Source: an uncultured Campylobacter sp. (GTDB lineage Bacteria; Campylobacterota; Campylobacteria; Campylobacterales; Campylobacteraceae). From it: a DNA stretch of 48,157 nucleotides. The position numbers were made by a program, and so were the translations under genes. Each line of letters opens with the position of its first letter. Positions within the stretch are counted from its first letter, which is position 1. Shown in pieces: positions 24,936 to 33,794 of the stretch. Below the pieces are notes generated by a model. The model was not told the origin of the DNA, searched no databases, and saw only the letters and a list, made by a program, of their open reading frames with translations. The stretch covers positions 1-48,157 of the forward strand of contig UQCL01000011.1 of the NCBI GenBank assembly GCA_900539505.1, given 5' to 3'.

Positions 24936-27900
24936 TGTTTTCTAAATTTTTCATCAACCGCCCCGTCTTTGCCTGCGTCGTTTCGATCATCATCGTAATC
25001 GCGGGCGTTTTGGCTCTTAAAAATTCCTCCGTCGAGGAGTATCCGCAGCTCACGCCGCCACAAATCGTCGTTAGCGCTACGTATAGCGGCGCGGATGCAC
25101 AGACGATAGCCGACGTCGTCGCAGCGCCTCTTGAAAACGCAATCAATGGCGTTGAAAATATGATCTATATGGAAAGCTCAGCAAGCTCCTCCGGCGACGT
25201 TCGTATCAACGTATATTTTCAAATCGGCACAAATCCAGCAGATGCGAAAGTCAATGTAAACAACCGCGTCACGCCAGCTCTTACGCTACTTCCCGATGAA
25301 GTGCGCCGCTACGGCGTAACCGTCACCGAGCGCAGCAGCACGATGCTGGAGGTGCTTGCGTTTTACGATCCTAGCGAGCAGATGGATGTCGTAGAGATGC
25401 AAAACTATGTAGCTATCAACGTCGTAGATGAGCTAAAGCGCGTGCCGGGCGTCGGCGAAGCGCAGGCGCTGGGTACGAAAGACTATGCTATGAGGATCTG
25501 GGTTAAGCCTGAGCTACTTAAGAAATTTAACGTTACGACTGCCGAGATAATCGCTGCAATAAGTGAGCAAAACAGCCAATACGCCGCGGGTAAGATGGGC
25601 GAGCAGCCGATGAACTTAGGCAATCCCTACGTATATGCAATCAAGCCTGAGGGTCGTTTAAAAACCGTAGAAGAGTTTGAAAATATCATCATACGCGCGC
25701 AAAAAGATGGAAATTTCTTGCGCGTAAAAGATGTCGCCGAGGTCAAACTTGGCGGCGCAAGCTACAATATCTCGGCGAAATTTAACGGTAAAGAGATGGT
25801 GCCTGTGCTTATCTTTATGCAAAGCGGTGCCAACGCTCTAGCCGTAGTTGAAGCGGTAAATAAGCGCATAGACGAGCTTAAGCCTAATTTTCCCGGCGAG
25901 CTGACCTACGACGTCGCCTACGATACGACTAGCTTCGTAAAGGTATCGATCGAAGAGGTCATTCATACTTTCATTGAAGCGTTAATCCTAGTCATCATCG
26001 TTATGTATATGTTCTTAGGCAACCTTAGAGCGACGATCATTCCGACGCTTGCTGCGCCCGTATCGATCTGCGGAGCGTTTATCGGAATTTACGCTTTTGG
26101 ATTTTCCATAAATTTAATCACTCTCTTTGCGCTTATTTTAGCTATCGGCATCGTCGTGGATGATGCGATCATCGTAATCGAAAACGTAGAGAGAATTTTG
26201 CACGAGGAGCCGGATCTTAGCGTCAAAGAAGCTACCACAAAAGCGATGGGCGAGATCGTAGCGCCAGTTATCTCGATCGTACTCGTGCTTTCGGCGGTTT
26301 TCGTGCCGGTTGCGTTTATGGAGGGCTTTACCGGGGTTATGCAGAGACAATTTGCATTAACGCTCGTAGCCTCGGTATGTTTTTCAGGCTTCGTAGCCCT
26401 TACACTAACACCCGCACTTTGCGCTCTAATCTTGCAAAAAAAGGAATCTGAGCCTTTTTTCTTTATAAGATGGTTTAATAATCTTTTTAGCATCTCAACT
26501 AAAATTTACGCCGCAGGCGTCGGCATGGTTCTTCGCCACGTACTAATCAGCCTCGTTTTTGTAGGCATCATCATCTATGCGATGGTGAAGCTTCTTGTGC
26601 TCACTCCTAGCGGCCTGGTGCCTAACGAGGACAAAGGCTCGATTATGGCGATGACTACGCTTCCGTCGGCATCTACTCTACCTAGGACGGAAGCCGATCA
26701 GGATTTCATCGCAAGTATCGCTAAAAAGTATCCAAACGTAAAAGATATAACCCAAATCACGGGATACGATATGCTAGCAGGAGCCCTTAGAGAAAATGCG
26801 GGAGCTTTTTTTATGAAGCTAAAAGACTGGAAGGAGCGCCCCGGCGATGAAAATTCCAACTTCGCCATAGCTGCCGCGCTAAACGGGCAGCTCTACGGCG
26901 CCGATCGCAACTCGATGACTTACGTCGTTACGCCGCCGCCTATTATGGGTCTTTCGCTTACGGGCGGATTTGAGCTCTACGCGCAAAGTACGACGGGCAA
27001 GAGCTACGATGAAATTCGCGCCGATATGGATCGCGTAACCGCCAAAGCTAACCAACATCCCGCTTTAAAACTCGTGCGAACGACGCTGGATACCGATTTC
27101 CCGCAGTATAAGCTCTATCTCGATAAAGAGAAGATAAAGATGCTAGGCGTTAAGATAGCCGACATTTTCACCGTGCTAAATTCCACCATCGGGCAGTATT
27201 ACATCAACGACTTTAACCTTATGGGGCGCACGTTTAAGGTCTATATCCGCGCTACACAAAACTACAGAGACGATCCTAACGATCTAAAATCGCTCTACGT
27301 CCGCAGCGCTAGTGGCGATCTGATACCGTTAAATTCCTTAGTGAGACTTGAGCGCTCGCTGGGTCCTGATTCCGTTAATAGATTTAACGCCTTCCCAGCA
27401 GCGCAGATTATGGGCGAACCAAATACGGGTTATACCTCGGGTCAAGCGATTGCAGCGATCCAAGAGGTTATAAAAGAGGAGCTTCCTAGCGGATACTCGA
27501 TCGGCTGGTCGGGCTCTGCGTATCAAGAGGTTAGCGAGACGGGCAAGGGCGCGCAGGCGTTTGTATTTGGAATGATCTTTGTGTTTTTGATCCTAGCGGC
27601 TCAATACGAAAGGTGGCTCATGCCGCTTGCCGTGCTTACCGCCGTGCCGTTTTCGGTATTCGGAGCGCTCGTATTTACATATTTCCGCGGGCTAAATAAC
27701 GACATATATTTTCAGATCGGACTTTTGCTTCTAATCGGTCTGGCGGCGAAAAACGCGATTTTGATCGTGGAATTTGCGATGAACGAGCACCTAAACAACC
27801 ACAGACCGATCGCGGAAGCTGCCGTCGAGGCCGCCAGGATGAGGTTCCGCCCTATCGTTATGACGAGCCTTGCGTTCGGCCTCGGCGTGCTTCCGATGGT

Positions 27901-28063
27901 TATCGCTACCGGCGCGGGCGCTGCTAGCCGCCACGCGCTAGGAACCGGCGTCGTAGGCGGAATGCTCGCGGCATCTACGATCGCGATCTTTTTCGTGCCG
28001 CTGTTTTTCTACCTGCTCGAAAGCTTCAACGCTTGGCTTGATAGGCGCGGCAAAAAAGTCTAG
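24935..28063 (+). CDS. cmeB: RND efflux inner-membrane transporter CmeB
   Basis: The proton-driven pump of the tripartite exporter. It has 1042 residues with 12 helices and two large periplasmic loops. The proton-relay pair is D409-D410 in GIVVDDAIIVIENVERI (D407/D408 in AcrB), and the second repeat has LIGLAAKNAILIVEFA with the relay Lys. The N-terminus FINRPVFACVVSIIIVIAG and the NVNNRV and PDEVRRYGV motifs are those of the HAE-1 family. ATG overlaps the cmeA stop, giving translational coupling. The transported compounds are inferred from the C. jejuni relative. Confidence 0.95.
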   Translation: MFSKFFINRPVFACVVSIIIVIAGVLALKNSSVEEYPQLTPPQIVVSATYSGADAQTIADVVAAPLENAINGVENMIYMESSASSSGDVRINVYFQIGTNPADAKVNVNNRVTPALTLLPDEVRRYGVTVTERSSTMLEVLAFYDPSEQMDVVEMQNYVAINVVDELKRVPGVGEAQALGTKDYAMRIWVKPELLKKFNVTTAEIIAAISEQNSQYAAGKMGEQPMNLGNPYVYAIKPEGRLKTVEEFENIIIRAQKDGNFLRVKDVAEVKLGGASYNISAKFNGKEMVPVLIFMQSGANALAVVEAVNKRIDELKPNFPGELTYDVAYDTTSFVKVSIEEVIHTFIEALILVIIVMYMFLGNLRATIIPTLAAPVSICGAFIGIYAFGFSINLITLFALILAIGIVVDDAIIVIENVERILHEEPDLSVKEATTKAMGEIVAPVISIVLVLSAVFVPVAFMEGFTGVMQRQFALTLVASVCFSGFVALTLTPALCALILQKKESEPFFFIRWFNNLFSISTKIYAAGVGMVLRHVLISLVFVGIIIYAMVKLLVLTPSGLVPNEDKGSIMAMTTLPSASTLPRTEADQDFIASIAKKYPNVKDITQITGYDMLAGALRENAGAFFMKLKDWKERPGDENSNFAIAAALNGQLYGADRNSMTYVVTPPPIMGLSLTGGFELYAQSTTGKSYDEIRADMDRVTAKANQHPALKLVRTTLDTDFPQYKLYLDKEKIKMLGVKIADIFTVLNSTIGQYYINDFNLMGRTFKVYIRATQNYRDDPNDLKSLYVRSASGDLIPLNSLVRLERSLGPDSVNRFNAFPAAQIMGEPNTGYTSGQAIAAIQEVIKEELPSGYSIGWSGSAYQEVSETGKGAQAFVFGMIFVFLILAAQYERWLMPLAVLTAVPFSVFGALVFTYFRGLNNDIYFQIGLLLLIGLAAKNAILIVEFAMNEHLNNHRPIAEAAVEAARMRFRPIVMTSLAFGLGVLPMVIATGAGAASRHALGTGVVGGMLAASTIAIFFVPLFFYLLESFNAWLDRRGKKV

Positions 28064-28079
28064 ACTAACGAGGTGAACG

Positions 28080-29537
28080 ATGAAAATAAATAACGCTCTT
28101 TTAAGCGCCTTGACGCTTGGAATTTTACTCTGCGGTTGCAACTTCAAGCCCGTTACGCCGCAAAAACAGACCGGCTTTAAGGCGGATTACGCGAGCACGA
28201 ACGTTAGTACGCAGTGGTGGAAAAGCTTTAACGATCCGCAGCTAAATGCCCTGATCCAAAGCGCGCTGGAGCAAAATTCCGATCTGCAAACCGCGCTGAA
28301 CAACGTCGAGTACGCGCGGGTAAATTTAGGGCTAAATAAGCTTGAATACCTGCCGAACGTAAATTTAAGCGGCAGCGCGGTGCGCCAAAATAATTTTGGC
28401 AACCAGCCCGATCGCAACTCCCACGGCGCGTATCAGATCGGCGCCGTGCTAAGCTACGAGATCGATCTTTGGGGGCGCGTGCGCAACAGCGTAGATTCGG
28501 CGCGATCGAAATTTAATGCGACGAAATACGACTACGAAACCGCCAAAAACACGATCACCAGCACGGTTGCGACGACCTATTTTACGCTACTAGCGTTAAA
28601 GCAGCAGGAGAAAATTTTAAAAGACAGCCTAAAAAGCTATCAAGATACGCAAAACTACCGCAAAAAGCAGCTCGATGCGGGCGCGGTTAGCGAGATCGTA
28701 TTTTATCAGGCCAAAGCTGCGGTGCAAAGCGCCGAGACAAGCCTCATAAGCGTGCAAAATCAGCTCTCCGCAGCTCAAACTTCGCTAAATATCCTAACGG
28801 GCAAGAGCTACGATGAAATTTTACGCGGCACGGCGCAGACCGCCGCAAAAATGCCTAGCGCACCGCAGATCCCAAGCGGAATCCCAAGCGACGTGATCCT
28901 GCACCGCCCGGATGTCGCAAGCTCGCTCGAAAATCTGCGCGCAAGCAACTTCTTAGTGGGCGTCGCCAAGGCGGGCTACTTCCCTACCTTCTCGCTTACG
29001 GGCAATTACGGCTATGCAAGCGGCGAGTTTGACAGGCTATTTACCGCAAGCGCGAGCACGTGGAGTATCGGCGGCTCGCTAGTAGGACCGCTACTTGACT
29101 TCGGCCGCCAAAAAAGGCGCGTAGAGCTTGCAAATCTGGATCAAAACGCTAGCTTCATCGCATACGACAAGGCGCTTAAAACCGCTTTCGGCGACGTTCG
29201 CGACGCGCTTGTCGGCGTGCAAAACGCCAAACTAAGACAGGCAAGCCTCGCCGATCTCGTCGCTTCGCAGAGCAAAATTTATTCAAACGCCTCAAGCAGG
29301 TATCAGGCGGGCTACAGCGACCATCTGGAGTTTTTGGATTCGCAGCGAAACCTGCTTAACGCGCAGCTAAACAAAGTGCAGACCGATCTCGACGTGCTAA
29401 ACGCGACGGTGAATGCATACAAGGCGCTCGGCGGCGGCTTTAGCATTGAAGATAGCGAAATCAAGGCGCTTATCGGCGCGGAGCAGGATGTACAGCCCGA
29501 TATGTCCGCCTTCCCGAAGGATAGAATTTTTAATTAG
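28080..29537 (+). CDS. cmeC: Outer-membrane efflux channel CmeC
   Basis: The TolC-like channel of the pump. A lipobox-like LLCGC gives lipidated C20, as in the NodT/OprM group. Two outer-membrane-efflux repeats are visible, with GALSYEIDLWGRVRN-type (YEIDLWGRVRN), LHRPDVASSLENLRAS and GPLLDFGRQKRRVE motifs, and long helices. It has 485 residues. It starts 16 bases after cmeB. A strong hairpin follows its stop (29551-29598), so the operon probably ends here. Confidence 0.93.
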   Translation: MKINNALLSALTLGILLCGCNFKPVTPQKQTGFKADYASTNVSTQWWKSFNDPQLNALIQSALEQNSDLQTALNNVEYARVNLGLNKLEYLPNVNLSGSAVRQNNFGNQPDRNSHGAYQIGAVLSYEIDLWGRVRNSVDSARSKFNATKYDYETAKNTITSTVATTYFTLLALKQQEKILKDSLKSYQDTQNYRKKQLDAGAVSEIVFYQAKAAVQSAETSLISVQNQLSAAQTSLNILTGKSYDEILRGTAQTAAKMPSAPQIPSGIPSDVILHRPDVASSLENLRASNFLVGVAKAGYFPTFSLTGNYGYASGEFDRLFTASASTWSIGGSLVGPLLDFGRQKRRVELANLDQNASFIAYDKALKTAFGDVRDALVGVQNAKLRQASLADLVASQSKIYSNASSRYQAGYSDHLEFLDSQRNLLNAQLNKVQTDLDVLNATVNAYKALGGGFSIEDSEIKALIGAEQDVQPDMSAFPKDRIFN

Positions 29538-29550
29538 CTTTTTAAATTTA

Positions 29551-29598
29551 TCGGCGGTGCGAAATTTCAGAATATCTCTAAATTTAAAGCACCGCCGA
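29551..29598 (+). terminator. Hairpin after cmeC
   Basis: TCGGCGGTGC (29551-29560) pairs perfectly with GCACCGCCGA (29589-29598). Inside the 28-base loop two AAATTT words can pair and extend the stem. AATTTTA follows. It starts 13 bases after the cmeC stop. Confidence 0.7.
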
Positions 29599-29775
29599 AA
29601 TTTTACGGCGCAAGCGGATGTATGAAAGTAAAATCTGCTTGCGCTTTTTAAATTTAGCCCCGCGGCGAGCGGCAGTCTAAATTTAAAAAGTAATCCAAAT
29701 TTTAAAATAGCCGCAGCAAGGTAAAATCACCGTTTGACTAGGAAGTGCAAGGCGGCCGGGCTTCGTGGCTCGATA
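29599..29775. other. Gene-free spacer
   Basis: Between the cmeC terminator and the short repeat array. AAATTT-rich, with nothing recognised. Confidence 0.4.
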
Positions 29776-29873
29776 GAATTTCCAAGCAGCACGGCGGAAT
29801 TCTAATCGCTACAAAAAAATTCTAAGCAGCGCGATAAAATTCCAAACGCTGCGGCGAAATTCCAAGCGTCACG
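29776..29873 (+). repeat. Five imperfect tandem repeats, period 20-21 bases
   Basis: Units start at about 29776, 29797, 29817, 29837 and 29857. Each reads roughly RAATTCYAAGCRGCRCGGC: for example GAATTTCCAAGCAGCACGGC, AAATTCTAAGCAGCGCGAT and AAATTCCAAACGCTGCGGCG. The units abut directly, without spacers, so this is not a CRISPR array. It lies upstream of the tRNA-Ser gene. Confidence 0.6.
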
Positions 29874-29958
29874 TTTTAAATTTAAAGACGAGCGATTGCG
29901 CGCCGAAATGGAATTTGGCAAAATTTTAGATTTTCGCTATAATCGCGACTTTTAATTT

Positions 29959-30046
29959 AGATGGGTGTCCGAGCGGTTGAAGGAGCACGCCTGGAACGCG
30001 TGTAAAGTGCAAGCTTTCGAGGGTTCGAATCCCTTCCCATCTGCCA
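29959..30046 (+). tRNA. tRNA-Ser (anticodon GGA)
   Basis: Acceptor arms AGATGGG/CCCATCT pair fully, with discriminator G and an encoded CCA at 30044-30046. The anticodon loop CTGGAAC carries GGA, and the long variable arm and GGTTCGAATCC T-arm are those of a class II tRNA. Confidence 0.95.
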
Positions 30047-30274
30047 CTATCTTAAAATTTCATCCCCGCAAAGCTATGAAATTTCGCTTTCCAACTCGGC
30101 GAAAATTTTATAAATTTAAAGCCAAATTCCACCCTCGCCGTAAATCCTACGATCAAAGACAAAATTTCCTCCGCCGAAAATCAAACCCAAAGCCGCCTAA
30201 ATTTTATCTCTGCGCCCGCCATTTACCGATATTGCGCTAAAATTCCTTTTAAATTTTACTTTGAAGGAGAAAAA

Positions 30275-31228
30275 ATGAGTAAAGAAAAAAGTTGCGCCTG
30301 TGCGCATGTCAAATCCCAAAACGTAACCGACGCACCCGGCAACAACACCGTATTTATGATCTGGCGCTTTAGCGCGAGCAAGACCGCCTGCAAAAAGGCT
30401 TTCGAGGGTCTTTGCGCTCTGGTGATAAATTTAAACAAAACCACCGTTACGAGATTCGGCGCGGCTAGCGAAACGAGCTGTGTGCTGGGCATGGGCTTTG
30501 AGGCGTGGAAAATGCTCGGCTTGCCGAAGCCTTTGCCGAAAGAGCTAAAAAATTTCGAAGAGATTAAGGGCGATAAACACATCGCGCCCGCTACCGGAGG
30601 CGATATCCATATCCACATCAGAGCCGCAAATCAAGCCGTTTGCTACGATATGGCAAGCGAGATCAGAGCCGCGCTAAAGGACGTTGCGACGTGCGAGGAG
30701 GAGATCTGCGGCTTTAAATACTACGACGGGCGCGCTATCATCGGCTTTGTGGACGGCACCGAAAACCCGCAGGGCGCAGATCGCGACTTTTTCGCCAAGG
30801 TAGGCGACGAGGATGCGGCATACAAGGGCGGTAGCTATCTTTTCGTACAGAAATACATCCACGATATGAGCGCGTGGAACGCCGCGGGCGTCGCCGAGCA
30901 GGAGCGCGTCATCGGTAGATCCAAGCAAAACGATATCGAAATGAGCGAGGAGATGAAGCCCAGCAACTCGCACTCCGCCGCAGCCAACGTCGGCGACGAT
31001 AAAAAGGTCGTGCGCGACAATATGCCGTTTATGCAGGGCGGCGAGACGGGAACCTACTTCATCGCCTACGCAAGCACCTTTAGCACGCTGGAGCTGATGC
31101 TTGAGAGTATGTTTATCGGCCGCCCGCGAGGCAACTACGACCGCCTACTGGATTTCAGCACCGCAAAGACGGGCGCGCTCTTTTTCGCTCCGACCTTCGA
31201 TATGCTCGAGGCTTACGATGCGGGCTAA
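30275..31228 (+). CDS. Dye-decolorizing (DyP-type) heme peroxidase
   Basis: A heme peroxidase of the DyP family, probably YfeX-like and cytoplasmic (no signal peptide, no Tat motif). The distal signature GFVDGTENP places D160 as the catalytic acid, and H233 in SNSHSAAANVG is the expected proximal heme ligand. GRPRGNYDRLLDFS near the C-terminus carries the conserved Arg. The 317-residue length fits. GAAGGAG precedes the ATG. It is a single gene after tRNA-Ser; an AT-only hairpin follows. Peroxide removal is the likely role, but the substrate is unknown. Confidence 0.9.
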   Translation: MSKEKSCACAHVKSQNVTDAPGNNTVFMIWRFSASKTACKKAFEGLCALVINLNKTTVTRFGAASETSCVLGMGFEAWKMLGLPKPLPKELKNFEEIKGDKHIAPATGGDIHIHIRAANQAVCYDMASEIRAALKDVATCEEEICGFKYYDGRAIIGFVDGTENPQGADRDFFAKVGDEDAAYKGGSYLFVQKYIHDMSAWNAAGVAEQERVIGRSKQNDIEMSEEMKPSNSHSAAANVGDDKKVVRDNMPFMQGGETGTYFIAYASTFSTLELMLESMFIGRPRGNYDRLLDFSTAKTGALFFAPTFDMLEAYDAG

Positions 31229-31248
31229 ATTTAAACCACTTTAAATTT
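31227..31248. terminator. AT-only hairpin after the DyP gene
   Basis: AAATTTAAA, loop CCAC, TTTAAATTT: a perfect 9-bp stem overlapping the DyP stop codon. With no G-C pairs it is a weak terminator at best. Confidence 0.3.
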
Positions 31249-31259
31249 AAAGGCGCGCG

Positions 31260-31873
31260 ATGTTTTGCGATCTAAGCCCGTATCAGAGCAGGCGCTGCAA
31301 AGAGATCATAGAAAATAGAGCCGAAAACAGCGAAAATATCAGCGGCTTACTGGAGTTTATAAGTGCTAAATTTAAGGTTCGTCCTATCAGCGCGTTTTAC
31401 GGCGCGGGCAAGAACTCGGCGTGGCTTAAGATCGTGCTTCGCTTCGATAAAGACGCCGCGAAAATCACCGATAAAAAGTGCATCAAGCGCTACCTCGCCC
31501 GCACGCCGCTTTACGCGAAGCTAAACGAGCTAAAGAATTTTTATATCCGGTCGAGTCCTTCGAGTCGCAGATCCGCACCGATCTGATCCAAGGCGCCGTA
31601 GCGGAGCTGCTGCGAAACCGAAACGAGCTTTTGGCATCGCTTAAAATTTGGTATATCGCGGCGGCGTCCGACGTGCCCGTAGTTTTTTATTTCACGAGGC
31701 AGGACGCGGCGCGCCGCGAAGGGGGCGGAAAGATAGAGCGGCTGATAAGAAATTTGGTAAAGAAAGCGGAGGGCGCTAAATACCTGAGCCACATGAAATT
31801 TAAGCTCTATTTTGACAGCAAGGAGTTCGTGGATCTGGAGTACGGCGGGAATTTGTTCTACTATTTCAAATAA
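31260..31873 (+). pseudogene. Hypothetical protein gene, frameshifted
   Basis: The first part reads MFCDLSPYQSRRCKEIIENR to NELKNF; the second part continues in another frame as YPVESFESQIRTDLIQGAV and ends DLEYGGNLFYYFK at 31871. The switch is at a T5 run (31538-31542); a sixth T would join them into one protein of about 204 residues. AAAGG lies 6 bases before the ATG. Both halves have strong protein character (KIERLIRNLVKKAEGAKYLS). I do not recognise the family. It precedes two other small unknown genes on the same strand. Confidence 0.7.
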
Positions 31874-31893
31874 AATTTAACTAAGGAGTGAAA

Positions 31894-32205
31894 ATGGATG
31901 CGAAGCTTTACTTAAACAAGGCTATAATGCAGCTCTCACGGGGGCTTGAGGAGGGCGGCGTGCAGAGCCTAAAAGCAGCACTTGAGGGCGAAGGCGACGA
32001 GGTTAGCAAGACGCAAGCTCGCGTGATCTTGGGCGAATACTACGTGATGAAGGGCGAACCCGCGCAAGCTAGGGAGTATCTAGGGCCCGTGGCGCAGGAC
32101 GCCGAGCGACTGCGGGATCAATACGACGATCTGCTGGACGATGAAATTTGCAGAGCCGATATGCTTTTAGATATGATCGAGCGCTTCGGGTTTTTGGCGG
32201 AGTAA
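31894..32205 (+). CDS. Small TPR-like protein of unknown function
   Basis: 103 residues, acidic and helical, with no signal peptide or membrane segment. A single TPR-like pair of helices is suggested by ARVILGEYYVMKGEPAQARE. ATG 31894 is chosen over GTG 31888 because AAGGAG lies 5 bases before it. It follows the frameshifted gene by 20 bases and is likely co-transcribed. A scaffold or partner role is possible, but nothing identifies one. Confidence 0.65.
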   Translation: MDAKLYLNKAIMQLSRGLEEGGVQSLKAALEGEGDEVSKTQARVILGEYYVMKGEPAQAREYLGPVAQDAERLRDQYDDLLDDEICRADMLLDMIERFGFLAE

Positions 32206-32275
32206 ACGGCTCGCGATATGCGGCGGCACAGTAAGCATCGCGGCAGAAGAGATAAAATTTTAAGATCGAAGCGAA

Positions 32276-32566
32276 ATGTCGAAATACTCATTTGAAACTA
32301 TAGAGCAAATGCTGCTAAAATGCGTAGCCGAGGGCGGCGAGCCCGAGCTCGGCTTCCGTCTGCGCAGCGCGCAATACATGATCATCGCCTATGCGGATCG
32401 CTGCTCATTTCAAAGATGCGCGGACGAAGCGGGCGCAAATGCAAGCGGCGAGCGGTATTTCGCCACGCTGCGGGAGCTCTACGGCGCGCCGCAGATAGAC
32501 GGGCGCTCGCTAGAGGAGCTTTGGAGCGAGACGGATGATTTTTACTGCTTTGATTTCGAGCCGTGA
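32276..32566 (+). CDS. Hypothetical acidic protein
   Basis: 96 residues, beginning MSKYSFETIEQMLLKCVAEG and ending TDDFYCFDFEP. No membrane segment or known motif. The ribosome site is weak (GAAGCG). Its frame has a consistent codon pattern and its composition is protein-like, so it is probably real. It follows the TPR-like gene by 70 bases. Function unknown. Confidence 0.5.
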   Translation: MSKYSFETIEQMLLKCVAEGGEPELGFRLRSAQYMIIAYADRCSFQRCADEAGANASGERYFATLRELYGAPQIDGRSLEELWSETDDFYCFDFEP

Positions 32567-32790
32567 GGTCTCGAAATTTCATGCGGCGGTGCAGTTCATA
32601 AGCGCAGGAGTACCGATGCGCAGCGTACAAACAAAGGCTCGGACGAATTTGAACGAAATAAAATTTTGAAAGGACGCAGACGCGATCTACTTGGGATTGC
32701 ATCGCTAAAGCGTGCGACGAGGTCGGCAAATTAATCGCCGTAAAACGCCCGAGCCGCTAGCGGCAAAATTAAAATAGGAGCAAAAATTCA

Positions 32791-33522
32791 ATGCTAAATT
32801 TAAAAGACGAGCCGCAAAAGTTGCAAAAGCTGCAGCGGTCGCAGTCTAGGCAAGACGCCGAGCGCCAAAATCCGCCGAAATTTGACAATAAACCCCTCGT
32901 TGTAAAAGACTACAACATAATAGTATTCTTTATTTATAACCTATTCTTCGCCCCTTTGGCAGTATCGGTGTTTCTGTATATAGGGGATATTTTCCCATAC
33001 TATACGCCGTTTGTTTCCGTAGCATTCGCCGTCGTGTCCTATCTCAACAGCGCCCATACGCGCTTTGTTCATTTGACGGACAGGAGCATCAACTACGTCA
33101 ATAAAGGCAAAATCACGAAATCTATAAAATTAGATGAAATATCGCTAATAAAACTCACCGCCACGCCGCTATTCGGGCATATCGTCCCCGCTAGAAATTC
33201 CGCAGGTATTGTGTTTTCGTTCATCGTGATAGCCGTCGCGTTTGCCGGATTTTTACAGAGCCTTAGAGGATTTATAATTTTTATTATGAGCGCGGTGGCA
33301 TTGATTTTGCCATTTTTCATCTCCAAACTGATTTTTTCAAAGATCACGGAGGGGAAATTTAGCTTTCGTGCGATCGATACTTTGATCATATATGACGGCA
33401 AGGGCGGATTTATCAGTTTTATGATGAGCGCGGCGGACTTTGAAAGGGTTTGCCGCTGCATGCTGAAAGAGCGGCAGATCAGCCCGTCAAAATTTCAAAA
33501 GCAGTTTGTGATATTTCAATGA
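32791..33522 (+). CDS. Hypothetical membrane protein
   Basis: 243 residues. After a charged 38-residue N-terminus there are about four hydrophobic segments: two near residues 43-85 (IIVFFIYNLFFAPLAVSVFL) and two near 140-185 (FSFIVIAVAFAGFLQ and FIIFIMSAVALILPFF). Between and after them are short polar stretches like the small PH-type membrane proteins (HLTDRSINYVNKGKITKSIK). An AGGAG lies 10 bases before the ATG, slightly far. No neighbours suggest a role. Confidence 0.65.
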   Translation: MLNLKDEPQKLQKLQRSQSRQDAERQNPPKFDNKPLVVKDYNIIVFFIYNLFFAPLAVSVFLYIGDIFPYYTPFVSVAFAVVSYLNSAHTRFVHLTDRSINYVNKGKITKSIKLDEISLIKLTATPLFGHIVPARNSAGIVFSFIVIAVAFAGFLQSLRGFIIFIMSAVALILPFFISKLIFSKITEGKFSFRAIDTLIIYDGKGGFISFMMSAADFERVCRCMLKERQISPSKFQKQFVIFQ

Positions 33523-33645
33523 AAGAGCCTATTAAACGATATCAGCGTTAAAATTTAAAAAGTCGTTTCGGCTCCTTAAATTGGTTGCAAGTTAAATTTG
33601 GGCGTAAATTTTATAATTTCGCATACGTTAAAATTTTACGGCTTG

Positions 33646-33671
33646 CGCACGCTAAAATTTTACAGCGTGCG
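33646..33671. repeat. Perfect hairpin in the convergent spacer
   Basis: CGCACGCT (33646-33653), loop of 10, AGCGTGCG (33664-33671). It lies between the hypothetical membrane protein and the TonB receptor, which converge, and could act as a two-way terminator, although neither flank is a clean T-run. Confidence 0.45.
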
Positions 33672-33751
33672 GTACGAAATTTTAAGACGCGCGGCGTGAA
33701 ATTTGAAATTTCGCAAAATGCCGTAAATTTTAGAAAATTTCACAAAATTTC

Positions 33752-33780
33752 GCGGAGCCCTGAAATTTTAAAAGCTCCGC
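33752..33780 (-). terminator. Hairpin after the TonB receptor gene
   Basis: On the minus strand GCGGAGC pairs with GCTCCGC around a 15-base loop and is followed by GAAATTTTGTG. It begins 14 bases after the receptor stop codon. Confidence 0.55.
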
Positions 33781-33794
33781 AAATTTAGCTCACG

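Noticed and set aside
29776..29873. Possible CRISPR array
   Set aside because: The units abut with no unique spacers, are only about 20 bases long and vary too much. No cas genes are nearby.
29959..30046. tRNA-Ser as an integration site of a mobile element
   Set aside because: No integrase, no duplicated tRNA 3' end and no phage-like genes are found around it.
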